A DNA stretch of 64,000 nt from Edolisoma coerulescens (Eukaryota; Chordata; Aves; Passeriformes; Campephagidae): assembly GCA_013397115.1 (NCBI GenBank), contig VWZW01001369.1, positions 62,001-126,000 on the forward strand, written 5' to 3'. Numbering within the stretch: the stretch's first letter is position 1; each line of letters starts with the position of its first letter. Position numbers and translations under genes: made by a program. Below are positions 55,301 to 60,930 of this stretch, piece after piece. A model generated the notes under the pieces. The model ran no database searches and had not been told where the DNA came from. It saw only the letters and a list, made by a program, of their open reading frames with translations.

Positions 55301-56375
55301 GCACTAAGCATTTAAGGAACAGGTTTTCCTATATAAGCATACAACTCCATCTAGGAGAGCTTCCCAATGGACATTTTGAACCCAAACAGAAACACACTGA
55401 GTTAAGAAGTTTTTTACTAGTACAGCAAAATACCTATTCAATACTTTGCAAATGAACTATATCTTTTCCATAGTCCACATAAATAAGACAATGATGTTTC
55501 ATAGTTTCATCTGTCTTTGTTTTGCCTGTACTATTAACTCCTGCCAAGTTACACGCATATCTTTAGCATGAATGACTGACCAACTTCTGAACTCTTATCA
55601 TTTAGCTATGACTACAAGAAGGAAATAGATTATACCTAACGCCAAAACACTAATTTTATCTAGAATGCCATTAATTAGCTTATCTCATTGACCACACCAA
55701 AGCTTTCTTTGAAGTAAAAAAAGAGGTCCTCCTAAAGTGTAGTCTGGTCTGCTGCCCAGGAGGCGAAATGCTGCGCAGCCGGTGTGTACTGAGAGCCATG
55801 CTTAGAGTAAAATGATAAGCTCCCCGATTAACCCCTGGGTAAGCCCGCAGAGCAGCGTCTGAGCCGCCTGACAGCCCCGAGGCGGTGACGGCTGAGCGCA
55901 GCTCTGCGGGCACCGGGGGTGCCGGCGCGCACGGCGGGCTCCCGCGGGTGACTCACGGCATTCCCAGCCCGCCGGTACCGGCACCGCACCACTGGTGGCA
56001 TCGCTAATTCGCTGCCTCCTAAGGCTCTCCCACGGCATTAGTTCCACACTGAGGAACAGCTGTCGGTTTTATAAACTTCATTAAAGGTTCACAGGGTTTC
56101 CCAGGCTTATGAGGTGAACGGGATTCACGCCTCGACTGCGAAGGCTAAGGAGGTTACCGCTCCTTCTCCTTTTCCTCCTCGGCTCTTCCTCCGCCCGGCG
56201 CCGCAGCTGTCCGGGCTGTCACCGTCCGGCCCCCTGACGGGCACCTGTGGCGTGCCAGCTGTCGGGGGCCGGTGTCGCCGGCCACTGGCACCCACCGCCC
56301 GGCCGGGAGCGCAGCCCGGCNTCCTACCTTGGCTTTCCCAGCCTCCAGCTTCTTCAGCCGTTCCTCGTCCTCCAT
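1248..56375 (-). CDS. AKAP9: AKAP9 (A-kinase anchoring protein 9), N-terminal 1473 residues, 16 exons, 3' end outside window
   Basis: This is a scaffold protein. In the family it binds PKA, phosphatases and PDE4 and sits at the cis-Golgi and centrosome; the short Yotiao form binds NMDA receptor and KCNQ1 channels. The joined minus-strand exons are 56375-56328, 30142-29888, 22498-22454, 16296-16243, 15838-15668, 13272-13117, 12229-12032, 11351-8907, 7314-7101, 6334-6255, 4608-4473, 4078-3957, 3444-3339, 2901-2703, 2171-2075 and 1340-1248. All introns are GT-AG, phases match throughout and no stop interrupts the frame. The start MEDEERLKKLEAGKAK and stretches such as QAKQQIL, ELKHEAEITNYKIKLEMLE and MEAQRICLSLVYS match remembered vertebrate AKAP9. 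Most of the protein is predicted coiled coil. The C-terminal part, including the PACT centrosome domain, is off the left edge. Exon boundaries are inferred without transcript data. Confidence 0.95.
1341..2074 (-). other. AKAP9 intron 15
   Basis: A 734-bp AT-rich intron. No repeat or other gene is recognised. Confidence 0.85.
2075..2171 (-). CDS. AKAP9: AKAP9 exon 15, residues 1410-1442
   Basis: Acceptor CCTTTTTAG and donor GTATGG bound 97 nt, phase 2 in and phase 0 out. It encodes SVSTDSERKLKEVFRKVKC and ends KRTDKALE. It is weakly conserved in sequence; support is splice sites plus correct phase between two clear exons. Confidence 0.82.
2172..2702 (-). other. AKAP9 intron 14
   Basis: A 531-bp AT-rich intron with an A-run near 2210. 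Nothing else is recognised. Confidence 0.85.
2703..2901 (-). CDS. AKAP9: AKAP9 exon 14, residues 1344-1409 plus 2 nt
   Basis: Acceptor TATATGTAG and donor GTATTA bound 199 nt, phase 1 in and phase 2 out. It is a coiled coil containing LKKQLEEQHAQELEHLRSYF and QQQLKESQERYTTEIVRLQ. The last part matches the family QQQLKETEQNYEAEIHCLQ. A CTTT microsatellite lies in the upstream intron, just before the acceptor. Confidence 0.93.
2902..3338 (-). other. AKAP9 intron 13
   Basis: A 437-bp intron; the only distinct feature is the GAAA/CTTT microsatellite at 2931-2956. Confidence 0.85.
2931..2956. repeat. (GAAA)n microsatellite (CTTT on the AKAP9 strand)
   Basis: About six tandem GAAA units. On the gene strand this is a pyrimidine run 30-55 nt upstream of the exon 14 acceptor. 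Confidence 0.9.
3339..3444 (-). CDS. AKAP9: AKAP9 exon 13, residues 1309-1343 plus 1 nt
   Basis: Acceptor TTATTTAG and donor GTAAAA bound 106 nt, phase 0 in and phase 1 out. It encodes IKEPWLSSSERRKKEEPIHL and ends QTPSQSLM. It is a charged linker that diverges from mammals; the call rests on splice signals and on exact phase continuity with exons 12 and 14. Confidence 0.82.
3445..3956 (-). other. AKAP9 intron 12
   Basis: A 512-bp intron, about half of which is an old CR1 fragment at 3535-3797. Confidence 0.85.
3535..3797 (+). mobile_element. CR1 LINE 3' fragment, internally deleted
   Basis: The stretch around 3610-3655 (GGGAGAGGTTGGAAGAGCTGGG, then a 'cctgaagaagac' run) and the end around 3750-3797 ('attagatgaactgcagaggtgtc' to 'caacaattctgtga') match parts of the avian CR1 3' region. 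The part between them is shortened and diverged. It lies antisense to AKAP9 and has decayed, so it is not mobile. Confidence 0.8.
3957..4078 (-). CDS. AKAP9: AKAP9 exon 12, residues 1268-1308
   Basis: Acceptor TTTTTTTAAAG and donor GTAAAC bound 122 nt, phase 1 in and phase 0 out. It contains MDALLRKIMEEYSRLRALQTQL. The family reads MHTLLNKVTEEYNKLLVLQTQL at this place, which fixes the assignment. Confidence 0.92.
4079..4472 (-). other. AKAP9 intron 11
   Basis: A 394-bp AT-rich intron. Nothing else is recognised. Confidence 0.85.
4473..4608 (-). CDS. AKAP9: AKAP9 exon 11, residues 1223-1267 plus 1 nt
   Basis: Acceptor TTGTACAG and donor GTAATG bound 136 nt, phase 0 in and phase 1 out. It encodes VLCGSQNEHSSAAVEAGDRE and ends VHRGQAQ. 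The sequence is poorly conserved against mammalian AKAP9 and is accepted mainly on splice signals, phase and position between two recognisable exons. Confidence 0.8.
4609..6254 (-). other. AKAP9 intron 10
   Basis: A 1646-bp AT-rich intron. No repeat family, RNA gene or extra exon is recognised. Confidence 0.8.
6255..6334 (-). CDS. AKAP9: AKAP9 exon 10, residues 1196-1222
   Basis: Acceptor TATTCATAG and donor GTAAGA bound 80 nt; with the carried G it gives DDEGKSTQRLIEKLNEAV and ends EECSRMAQ. The family segment is DEGKPLHLLIGKLQKAVSEECS. Phase 1 in, phase 0 out. Confidence 0.92.
6335..7100 (-). other. AKAP9 intron 9
   Basis: A 766-bp intron with nothing recognisable beyond A/T runs. Confidence 0.85.
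7101..7314 (-). CDS. AKAP9: AKAP9 exon 9, residues 1125-1195 plus 1 nt
   Basis: Acceptor TTGAAAG and donor GTAACT bound 214 nt, ending in phase 1. It begins TDLQLQMEAQRICLSLVYSA and contains HVDQVRESLKAEKESALCSL, which is very close to mammalian AKAP9. It then runs into a coiled coil (MHQLELQTVKFQQA). Confidence 0.95.
7315..8906 (-). other. AKAP9 intron 8
   Basis: A 1592-bp AT-rich intron containing an AACC microsatellite at 7896-7918. Nothing else is recognised. Confidence 0.82.
7896..7918. repeat. (AACC)n microsatellite
   Basis: Five to six tandem AACC units within intron 8. Confidence 0.9.
8907..11351 (-). CDS. AKAP9: AKAP9 exon 8, residues 310-1124, giant coiled-coil exon
   Basis: This is a single 2445-nt exon of 815 codons with acceptor TTTAAAG and donor GTATGT. 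Nearly all of it is heptad-repeat coiled coil rich in Glu, Lys, Gln and Leu, forming the elongated rod of the scaffold. Conserved islands include EIKQLMGTVEELQKR, QQIVQMKQELI, DRMAESQEAELERLRT and EMTLQIHELEKEIEVLRQE. The rod is broken at about residues 1013-1074 (9057-9242) by a Ser/Lys-rich, probably disordered linker that does not align with the mammalian sequence I recall. Similarity resumes at TQSENN and LKSEQ. The family has a similarly large exon here. The upstream in-frame ATG at 11375 lies in the intron and is not the start. Confidence 0.96.
11352..12031 (-). other. AKAP9 intron 7
   Basis: A 680-bp AT-rich intron. Nothing else is recognised. Confidence 0.85.
12032..12229 (-). CDS. 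AKAP9: AKAP9 exon 7, residues 244-309
   Basis: Acceptor ACATTCAAG and donor GTATGT bound 198 nt, phase 0. It begins LQASEALRNSSHSCTAADLL and continues QAKQQILSHQQQLEEQE. This is a Gln/Glu-rich coiled coil, almost identical in its first half to mammalian AKAP9. Confidence 0.95.
12230..13116 (-). other. AKAP9 intron 6
   Basis: An 887-bp AT-rich intron. Nothing else is recognised. Confidence 0.85.
13117..13272 (-). CDS. AKAP9: AKAP9 exon 6, residues 192-243
   Basis: Acceptor TTTTATAG and donor GTAAGT bound 156 nt, phase 0. It encodes LQEFEAAIKKRDDIITQL and continues through REKDETMREFLELTEQSQ. The heptad pattern continues the coiled coil, with very high similarity to the family. Confidence 0.95.
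13273..15667 (-). other. AKAP9 intron 5
   Basis: A 2395-bp AT-rich intron with an AAT microsatellite at 14900-14940. The open frames at 14215-14592 and 14841-15071 lack coding character. Confidence 0.8.
14900..14940. repeat. (AAT)n microsatellite, imperfect
   Basis: About 13 AAT units with two interruptions. Confidence 0.9.
15668..15838 (-). CDS. AKAP9: AKAP9 exon 5, residues 135-191
   Basis: Acceptor TGATTTAG and donor GTATAA bound 171 nt, phase 0. It begins EEEFGVGDIHSEHG and ends YGTEGLQQ, both close to the family sequence. The first strong coiled coil begins here (ELEVMENQLAGKQQEIEEL). Confidence 0.95.
15839..16242 (-). other. AKAP9 intron 4
   Basis: A 404-bp intron with nothing else recognised. 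Confidence 0.82.
16243..16296 (-). CDS. AKAP9: AKAP9 exon 4, residues 117-134 (54-nt micro-exon)
   Basis: Acceptor TTTATACAG and donor GTACAG flank 54 nt that encode VNGCSSVARTAIPADLIR. The family segment VNGCSFVMRTGKPTNLLR aligns without gaps. The exon is phase 0 on both sides. The donor (AGG then GTACAG) departs from the GTRAGT consensus, so the exon may be weakly or alternatively spliced. Confidence 0.9.
16297..22453 (-). other. AKAP9 intron 3
   Basis: A 6.2-kb AT-rich intron. The only recognisable element is the truncated LTR near 21858-22092. The rest shows no repeat or coding signal that I can name. Confidence 0.8.
21858..22092 (+). mobile_element. Truncated, decayed ERVL-type LTR
   Basis: Several stretches follow, in order, the first part of the common avian ERVL LTR as I recall it. 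These are a 'ctagcagctaagagcccact' segment, an 'atggtggagaggatgggaag' segment, an AAAAGTAA run, 'ggctgagatacagtcagctt' followed by AATAA, and a later 'caggcaatcactcacc' segment. The remainder of the LTR and any target duplication are missing. There are no coding remnants. Confidence 0.65.
22454..22498 (-). CDS. AKAP9: AKAP9 exon 3, residues 102-116 (45-nt micro-exon)
   Basis: Acceptor TATTTTAG and donor GTAAGA flank 45 nt that encode PESEISTTVEDYSSE. The family protein reads ESEISTTADDCSSE at the same place. The exon is phase 0 on both sides, so skipping it would keep the frame. It is too short to appear as an open reading frame and was found by reading the splice signals. Confidence 0.92.
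23788..23812. repeat. (ATTTAT)n low-complexity tract
   Basis: About four hexamer units in a very AT-rich stretch. Confidence 0.8.
28310..28411 (+). mobile_element. CR1 LINE 3'-end fragment
   Basis: The run 'gaccaggatcagactaggtg' followed by 'acctcaaaggtcctttctaa' and a 'ttattctatgact' end is the CR1 3' untranslated consensus with its short tail motif. The insertion is strongly 5'-truncated, as is typical of CR1. Confidence 0.88.
29888..30142 (-). CDS. AKAP9: AKAP9 exon 2, residues 17-101
   Basis: The acceptor is CTATACAG and the donor GTAAGT; the length is 255 nt, phase 0 on both sides. It starts LAQFRQRKAQTDGQ and carries a strongly basic run, KKQKKKKK, at about residues 34-41, which could act as a basic binding patch or a nuclear-localisation-like motif. 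The later part contains IIRTLHSGEI, a conserved AKAP9 motif. The middle is Ser- and Asp-rich and is probably disordered. Confidence 0.95.
35395..35760 (+). mobile_element. Old CR1 LINE fragment (end of ORF2 region)
   Basis: Segments such as 'agagagacctcaacatgctg', 'atcctgcacctgga' followed by GAATTACCCCA, and 'ctggagactgactgg' match the end of the CR1 reverse transcriptase reading frame in the + orientation. It is diverged with many indels and no open frame. Confidence 0.75.
43515..44470 (-). mobile_element. Old CR1 LINE fragment with reverse transcriptase remnant
   Basis: Read on the minus strand, the segment encodes broken pieces of CR1 ORF2, for example a run like VSLAAVSGKMMEQVLLEP that corresponds to the conserved CR1 'VSLTSVPGKVMEQL' region. 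On the plus strand the runs 'gtcaaggtaaacaacatcca' and 'gaagatggagctcatgtttg' are recognisable CR1. The copy has stops and indels and is inactive. It lies in the same orientation as AKAP9. Confidence 0.82.
46712..47855 (-). mobile_element. Solo ERVL-type LTR with 5-bp target duplication, interrupted by assembly gap
   Basis: On the minus strand the element begins TGTTGTGGTTTGACGCTGGC and ends AACGCA, so it has TG...CA ends. It is flanked by the perfect direct repeat GTAAG (46707-46711 and 47856-47860, plus strand). A 5-bp duplication fits the ERVL class. Inside are recurring 'cacgggctgc'- and 'gctccagcg'-like units typical of the avian ERVL LTR. There are no internal viral genes, so it is a solo LTR left by recombination. 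The 79 N at 46968-47046 fall in a GC-rich part, and the gap size may be nominal. Confidence 0.88.
46968..47046. other. Assembly gap (79 N)
   Basis: A run of N immediately after a very GC-rich sequence inside the solo LTR. It was probably a sequencing or assembly failure, and the true length is unknown. Predicted proteins spanning it have no meaning. Confidence 0.99.
49022..49293 (-). mobile_element. Solo LTR, 272 bp, 6-bp target duplication (class II/ERVK-like)
   Basis: On the minus strand it runs from TGTGACAGCACAGACTC to GCCACAGCGACA, with TG...CA ends. It is flanked by the perfect direct repeat CAAAGT (49016-49021 and 49294-49299, plus strand). Inside are a TATATAAG promoter motif (about 49108-49115) and an AATAAA polyadenylation signal (about 49086-49095), in the correct order for U3-R-U5. 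A 6-bp duplication is usual for class II (ERVK/alpharetrovirus-like) integrations. No viral coding sequence is present. The family name is not recognised. Confidence 0.85.
51684..51832 (+). mobile_element. SINE with tRNA-Ile-like head and CR1-like tail
   Basis: The head (51684-51756) folds as a tRNA: a D-arm with a perfect A-box (TAGCTCAGTTGG), an anticodon stem TGGTG/CACCA with loop CTGATAA (anticodon GAT, Ile), and a T-arm with a perfect B-box (GGTTCAATCC). The acceptor stem ends do not pair, so it is not a functional tRNA gene. From about 51770 the sequence becomes CR1 3' end ('agttgaacttgatgatcctt', then TTCAACTCAGAATATTCTGTGATC). The tail would allow CR1 machinery to copy it. It resembles the tRNA/CR1 SINE reported from zebra finch (TguSINE1, from memory). 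Confidence 0.88.
53478..53589 (+). repeat. 56-bp tandem duplication
   Basis: Two adjacent copies (53478-53533 and 53534-53589) start AGATCATTTCAATGGAAGGG and differ at a single base (tagagg versus tggagg). The near identity suggests a recent event. The sequence itself is not recognised. Confidence 0.95.
56328..56375 (-). CDS. AKAP9: AKAP9 exon 1 (coding part), residues 1-16
   Basis: The exon encodes MEDEERLKKLEAGKAK and ends in AAG followed by donor GTAGGA, phase 0. The start codon has a good Kozak context (GCCATGG, G at -3 and +4). The charged start followed by LAQFRQRKAQ in exon 2 is the N-terminal signature shared by AKAP9 and, more loosely, pericentrin. An ambiguous base (N) lies at 56321, seven bases into the intron, so it does not affect the donor core. 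Confidence 0.95.
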
Positions 56376-56530
56376 GGCGTCTGTGCGGGAGAGCAGGGTA
56401 TTACCGGCAGCAGGAGGAGGGGCTCGCCCCGTGCCCTCCCCTCAGCCGCGGCGCACACGCTCCCTGTCCTGTCCGGTCCGGTCCCGTCCCGCCTCACACC
56501 GACGACAGCTGCCGTGACGGAGCCACCGGC

Positions 56531-56542
56531 GCCGCCATCTTC
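56531..56542 (-). promoter_or_regulatory. Exact TISU/YY1 motif upstream of the AKAP9 start
   Basis: The minus strand reads GAAGATGGCGGC, an exact match to the TISU consensus SAASATGGCGGC, which also contains the YY1 core. Such sites lie within about 30 nt of the start of transcription in many housekeeping genes. Its ATG (56538) opens a 14-codon frame (MAAPVAPSRQLSSV) that stops at 56494, 118 nt before the AKAP9 ATG. It is therefore either a promoter-proximal YY1 site, an upstream reading frame, or both. Confidence 0.7.
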
Positions 56543-56572
56543 AGCTCCACGTAAACACGCGGCCGGGGAAAG

Positions 56573-56579
56573 TGACGTG
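56573..56579. promoter_or_regulatory. CRE-like site (TGACGTG)
   Basis: TGACGTG lies about 31 bp upstream of the TISU motif in the AKAP9 orientation, a plausible core-promoter position for CREB/ATF or, as CACGTCA, E-box-like factors. This is a motif match only. Confidence 0.4.
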
Positions 56580-57060
56580 TGGCCGCCCGCTCCTCCTCCC
56601 GCCGCCGCCAGCCCCTCCTCCCCGAGCCCCGGCCGCTCCCGGCGCCTCTGCCCGCCGGCGACCCCCGCCCGCCTGGCTGCCGCCGAGTCCCGCCGGAGCC
56701 ACCCCCGGAGGAGCGGGTTTGGCCCTTGCAGGGTAGCGGCGGCGCCGGGAGCAGCGGACGCGGACGGGGCTGGCGGGCACACCCCCCTCCACACCCCTCT
56801 TCACACCCCCGCGCCCTGCGGGCAGAGGCGGGGGGCTCCCGGTGCCCACAAAAGGAACAGCACCGCCGAGGCGCCCGGCACTCGCTGGGCTGCGACACGG
56901 GGCTCTGAACGGGCAGCTCCCGAGTTCTGCTGCCCCGCTAATCCCGTGTCTCTGAATAGAAGGCTAATTCTGACAGTTCCGATTTTCCAGGCGGTGTCCT
57001 GCTCCTGCGTGCGGCTCACGCAGTTGCAGGGGTCCTACAGCTCGATATAGAAGCTGAGCA

Positions 57061-60000
57061 ATACAACGAGCTTCCCGAGCGTGTGCCGCAGACTGTGTAA
57101 GGATGACAACAAAGGATCTGTAGCCCCCTCTGTTAAAATTACTTACCATGCACTCGCCGTGCCAGACGGGCTGGAAGAAGTGTGTTAAAAGCGCAATGGG
57201 GAATGTGGCACGTAGCAATTAAATGCTCATACAATTTCTATACCTCAGCAAATACAAAGCAATATTCTGAGATAATTTAATAGTCTACTTAATGTGTGCC
57301 TTGAAAGGGTAATAGCAATTTGTATCACGTGGTCCTATTGTGCTTTTTCTTTCAGTTCCCCCTGAGGTGGGTTCCGTTTGTGATGGTGCGATGGATGGCA
57401 CAGGCTTACACACAAAGGAAGAAAAAAGGCTTCCCAGGAACGTGTACCAGCTGCAATATAAACGGATTCCTTTTTCTTCATTTGGAATCATGCCGCTTTA
57501 CTAAATGCAAAATTAAAAATCTTTCTGAATTAACTTAGATCTCAGCTTTGCTCATCTTTTGAACATGGTTCCTTTAGTATACATTCTTTCCTTGCTTGAA
57601 TTTTCCAGCAAGGACTGGATACGCCCAGACAAACAAACAAAAAAAAAAATACAAAAGAAAACATTATTTGCACAGTATTACTGACGAGGAACAAGTTTAA
57701 AAAAAAGTAAATTAGGTGTCCTAGCAACAAAATGCCACACCCATATTGCTACCAAAGTAAACTAAACCCACAGTCTGATATTTTAAAGGATTTTCCATTC
57801 CTCCTCCACATTACATTTCATGGAAAAGTCTGAAATAATTTGTTAATAGGTACAGGTAATGTGCATTCCTGTGTTTACAAAACAATATCCTCAACCTTTA
57901 GTCAAAAAGGAATGTATACCATTTATGTCAAAAGAAAACACCATCCATCATAGGGAACAAAAAATGTCTGCATTATCTGTTGTTTCATATTTGAAGCAAG
58001 CCATATGTTTCAGTTAAAGTTCTCAGGCTTTGCCATTTCACTACAGGAAAATCATGTTATAGGGGAAAGCAGCAAATGAAACTGAGAAGAATTAATTAAA
58101 GAGGAAAGATTTTTATAGGAATATGAATTTGAGTTCATTTCTTAAAAATATGTTCCTAAGTCAGTAAAATAAAGTACCTCCTCAAAGCCTGTACAAATAG
58201 AGGTTTTTCCCAGCAACTACAAAGGCCCAGAGACCCCTGAGGGAAAAATTAATCACCTTTTCTGTGTCACTGATATTCCTCTTGACTGTTAGAGGCCACT
58301 GTTGTAGAACTAGCTATCAGATGTCCATAAAATTTCAAGACATGTGACACTTTGATAATAATTTATCAGTAAATATCCCATTTAGAAGATAATTAAACAC
58401 TTCCCCAATCCTATAATTAAATGGGTTCTTGAGTTAATGCTAAGAATTGACGGGCCTAATTTTCCTTTTACTTACAGACTTATGTCCATGTAATTCTAGT
58501 GGATTTTAGCTTAACACCTAATTAATGACTATGAAAGTCATGAAAACCATACTGACCAACTATAATAGAATACTGTGGAAATTACTACTCGATGGAATAT
58601 CCCAGGAAATAATAATTCCATATCCTCTCAACATTGGAAGAACAGGACTTTCTCTCCTAGGAGAAGAAACACAAACCCATACAGTATAATTTCCTACTTT
58701 AGCTATTTTAATTCTTATTTTGTCATTCATGCAGGGCAAGCTGACTGGAATTCACAACTTGGTTAGCCAATTTAACTTTTGGTTACAGAAAGGCATTCAT
58801 CTTGTTTGCTTAATTGTCAGAATTGACTGATAATGTTCACTTGCCCAATAATGTAAGAAAGTGCTGAATAACTCTCTAACACTCACTGAATTCACATAAG
58901 TCAAACATGTAAACTGCTTTTGACAGCATATGCAAAGTGAGCAATGTAAGAAATACAGATCAGACATTCTCCAAAACAGGAAGAACTGGTGGTTTGGCCT
59001 AGTCTTATTTTTATTTAGAATTTAATTTATTATTGAAAATGTTCATACAAAATGGCACTGAACCAGCTTCAAATATCAGACATAATTTTTAGTTGTGTTT
59101 GTCTGTGGACAAGGACAAAGGCTTCATCTACAGCATTTTCTCTAACAATGAAACTCCACATTCTTCCTACCTCTTCTGTTTCCTTTATTCACTGTTCAGA
59201 GAATGTATGCCTGGTGACTTTCATTGTGGTGCTTTAGTGGACTGTGACACCAAAAGATGAAGCCTAAAGACCATGCATGATAATCAAAGTTCTAGTTAGG
59301 AAATTCAAATTCTGTCACAGTCCGCTGAAGCCAGAATCAGAGGGCTGTCAGATCACAACATGCTGCTGGTATATCACATATGCAAATACTATGCAAAAAT
59401 TAAAAAATATCACAGGCATAAGATGATGATACAACCTCTCCCAACAGGTAAGGAGCACAGATATTTTGTATTCTCAGGTGTTGTAACTTCAGCAATACCT
59501 CTTAATAACAATACTATGCAACTCTAATTAATTTTCTTCAACAAAAATATGTATTAGAATGAAAGACTCCTATATGGATCACATAAGATTCCCTGATCCA
59601 TCTTTTAAGAAAAAAAACTATCTGACAGCAGTCAAATATTTTCCTAGCACCAATACAATGACCATGCCACTTTCTGGTTTTTAATTTTAAACTTATATTA
59701 TTTTTCAGTAGTTGTTGGGTTTGTTTTGTTTTGTTTTGTTTTAAATGTCTGTATTTGGTCAACATAATTCGTAAAGGAGTAGTCCTCCTGTATGTGTAGC
59801 ATGACAGAGAGAAGACTCTTGGTCAGGCATGAGAAATATGACACTGATTATGTGGATTATTATGATTAGATTTGTTGCTAATACAGCATCTAAATGTTTC
59901 CAATGCAATATATAATATAAGAAGGTATAAAAGGTTATAATATAAGCAGGTTTGGCTACAAATGAACAGGTTTACAGTTTTTGTCCTTGCAGAATTCAGA

Positions 60001-60065
60001 ATTACAAAGCACCTGTGCATCTACTTTAGGATTTTATCTTTGTGTTTTACCAGATCTTAGCACCT
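57061..60065. other. Upstream intergenic DNA
   Basis: AT-rich sequence beyond the CpG island. A (TTTTG)n tract lies at 59720-59742. I recognise no gene, RNA or transposable element. In mammals MTERF1 is the next gene in this direction, but no part of it is visible here. Confidence 0.75.
59720..59742. repeat. (TTTTG)n microsatellite
   Basis: About four to five tandem pentamers. Confidence 0.9.
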
Positions 60066-60930
60066 TTACTCACCCACCCAAAAGTGAGTGTTCCCTTTCT
60101 TAAGGCTGGACATACCCTCCAGGTGTACCTGTGGGGCTGGGGATTCACCAGGAAGCTGCAACCTTGGGATACCAGTTTGCTCAGCTGGCCCAGTCTTTAG
60201 CAGCATTTTATAGACTTTTGCAGGCTGATGTTTACCAAAGTCAATAGCAATCACCACAACTCCCCCATCTCTGGAATGCATTGATCATGTGAGCATTCAA
60301 AGCATTCCTCCTGCAATTCCCACCTGGTGTTCTCACCTTAAGACAAATCATATTGCCCAGCAGAGACAATGGCAAGGGAGAGGAGGTGTTTACTAAGACC
60401 TGACTGTCTTTCATCACCATCACAGTATGTCCAACAGTTCTGCTGTGGCTCTTGACCTGCTGTACTAAACCTACCGGGCGGGTAACACTTTCTATTACAG
60501 TGAACATTAAAGGGATCAAGTGTGAAAATAAGAGACACCTCTATTTGAGAGATGACCATGGTAAAGATTTTATTTGACCAGGACATGCAACTGCTGCCAC
60601 TGAACCGAGTGGGAGTTCTGTGGCAGATGGTGCTGTCAGTACAGAAATGCCTCAGTATGTACCTATCATAGTGCATGGTAACCAAACAGATTTACCTCTA
60701 CCTCAGTGTGAGCTTACACGAAGAATATGAAGTTCACTTAATGACTACCTTACCTGTGCCTTCGTCACAGTCTGCTGTGCCAGCTCTGTCCCCTACCATC
60801 TGCTCTTCAACTGGCACTGCAGTTTCCCAGAGTGCAGCTTGGTTGGCTTGTTTGCAGCAGGCAGGTGATTCAGGTAAAATATGTAAAGTTCCCAGTTTCA
60901 CAGACCCATTGTAGGTACTGCTGAGGGAGG
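60066..60930 (-). pseudogene. Decayed coding-like segment, family not recognised
   Basis: Three overlapping minus-strand frames follow one another in order: 60685-60338, 60519-60241 and 60281-60066. A further coding-like stretch, carrying ESPACCKQANQAALWETAV, lies above 60750. Local GC content is higher than in the flanks. Motifs such as GNMICLKVRTPGGN and FQRWGSCGD look protein-like, and neighbouring frames overlap as if one frame had been broken by frameshifts. No start, splice structure or poly(A) tail is clear. It could be a processed pseudogene or the remnant of a transposable element. I cannot name a parent, and chance remains possible. Confidence 0.3.

Larger units (their letters stand above)
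30143..56327 (-). other. AKAP9 intron 1 (about 26.2 kb)
   Basis: This is the largest intron and the site of most repeats in the window. Named elements are CR1 at 35395-35760 and 43515-44470, solo LTRs at 46712-47855 and 49022-49293, a SINE at 51684-51832 and a 56-bp duplication at 53478-53589. The stretches 30143-35394, 35761-43514, 44471-46706, 47861-49015, 49300-51683, 51833-53477 and 53590-55849 are AT-rich, and I recognise nothing in them. The right end enters the CpG island. Confidence 0.85.
55850..57060. promoter_or_regulatory. CpG island spanning the AKAP9 promoter and exon 1
   Basis: The base composition changes sharply from the AT-rich flanks to a GC- and CpG-dense block, densest at 55860-55990 and 56110-56960. 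It surrounds the AKAP9 start codon at 56375. Long open frames on both strands here are a by-product of GC richness. A bidirectional promoter is possible, but no divergent exon can be named. Confidence 0.9.

Noticed and set aside
56247..57050. 267-residue open frame on the plus strand in the CpG island, with overlapping frames on both strands
   Set aside because: Pro/Ala/Arg/Gly-rich translations appear in several frames at once, as expected from a GC-rich, stop-poor sequence. The frame contains an N and overlaps AKAP9 exon 1. No family resemblance.
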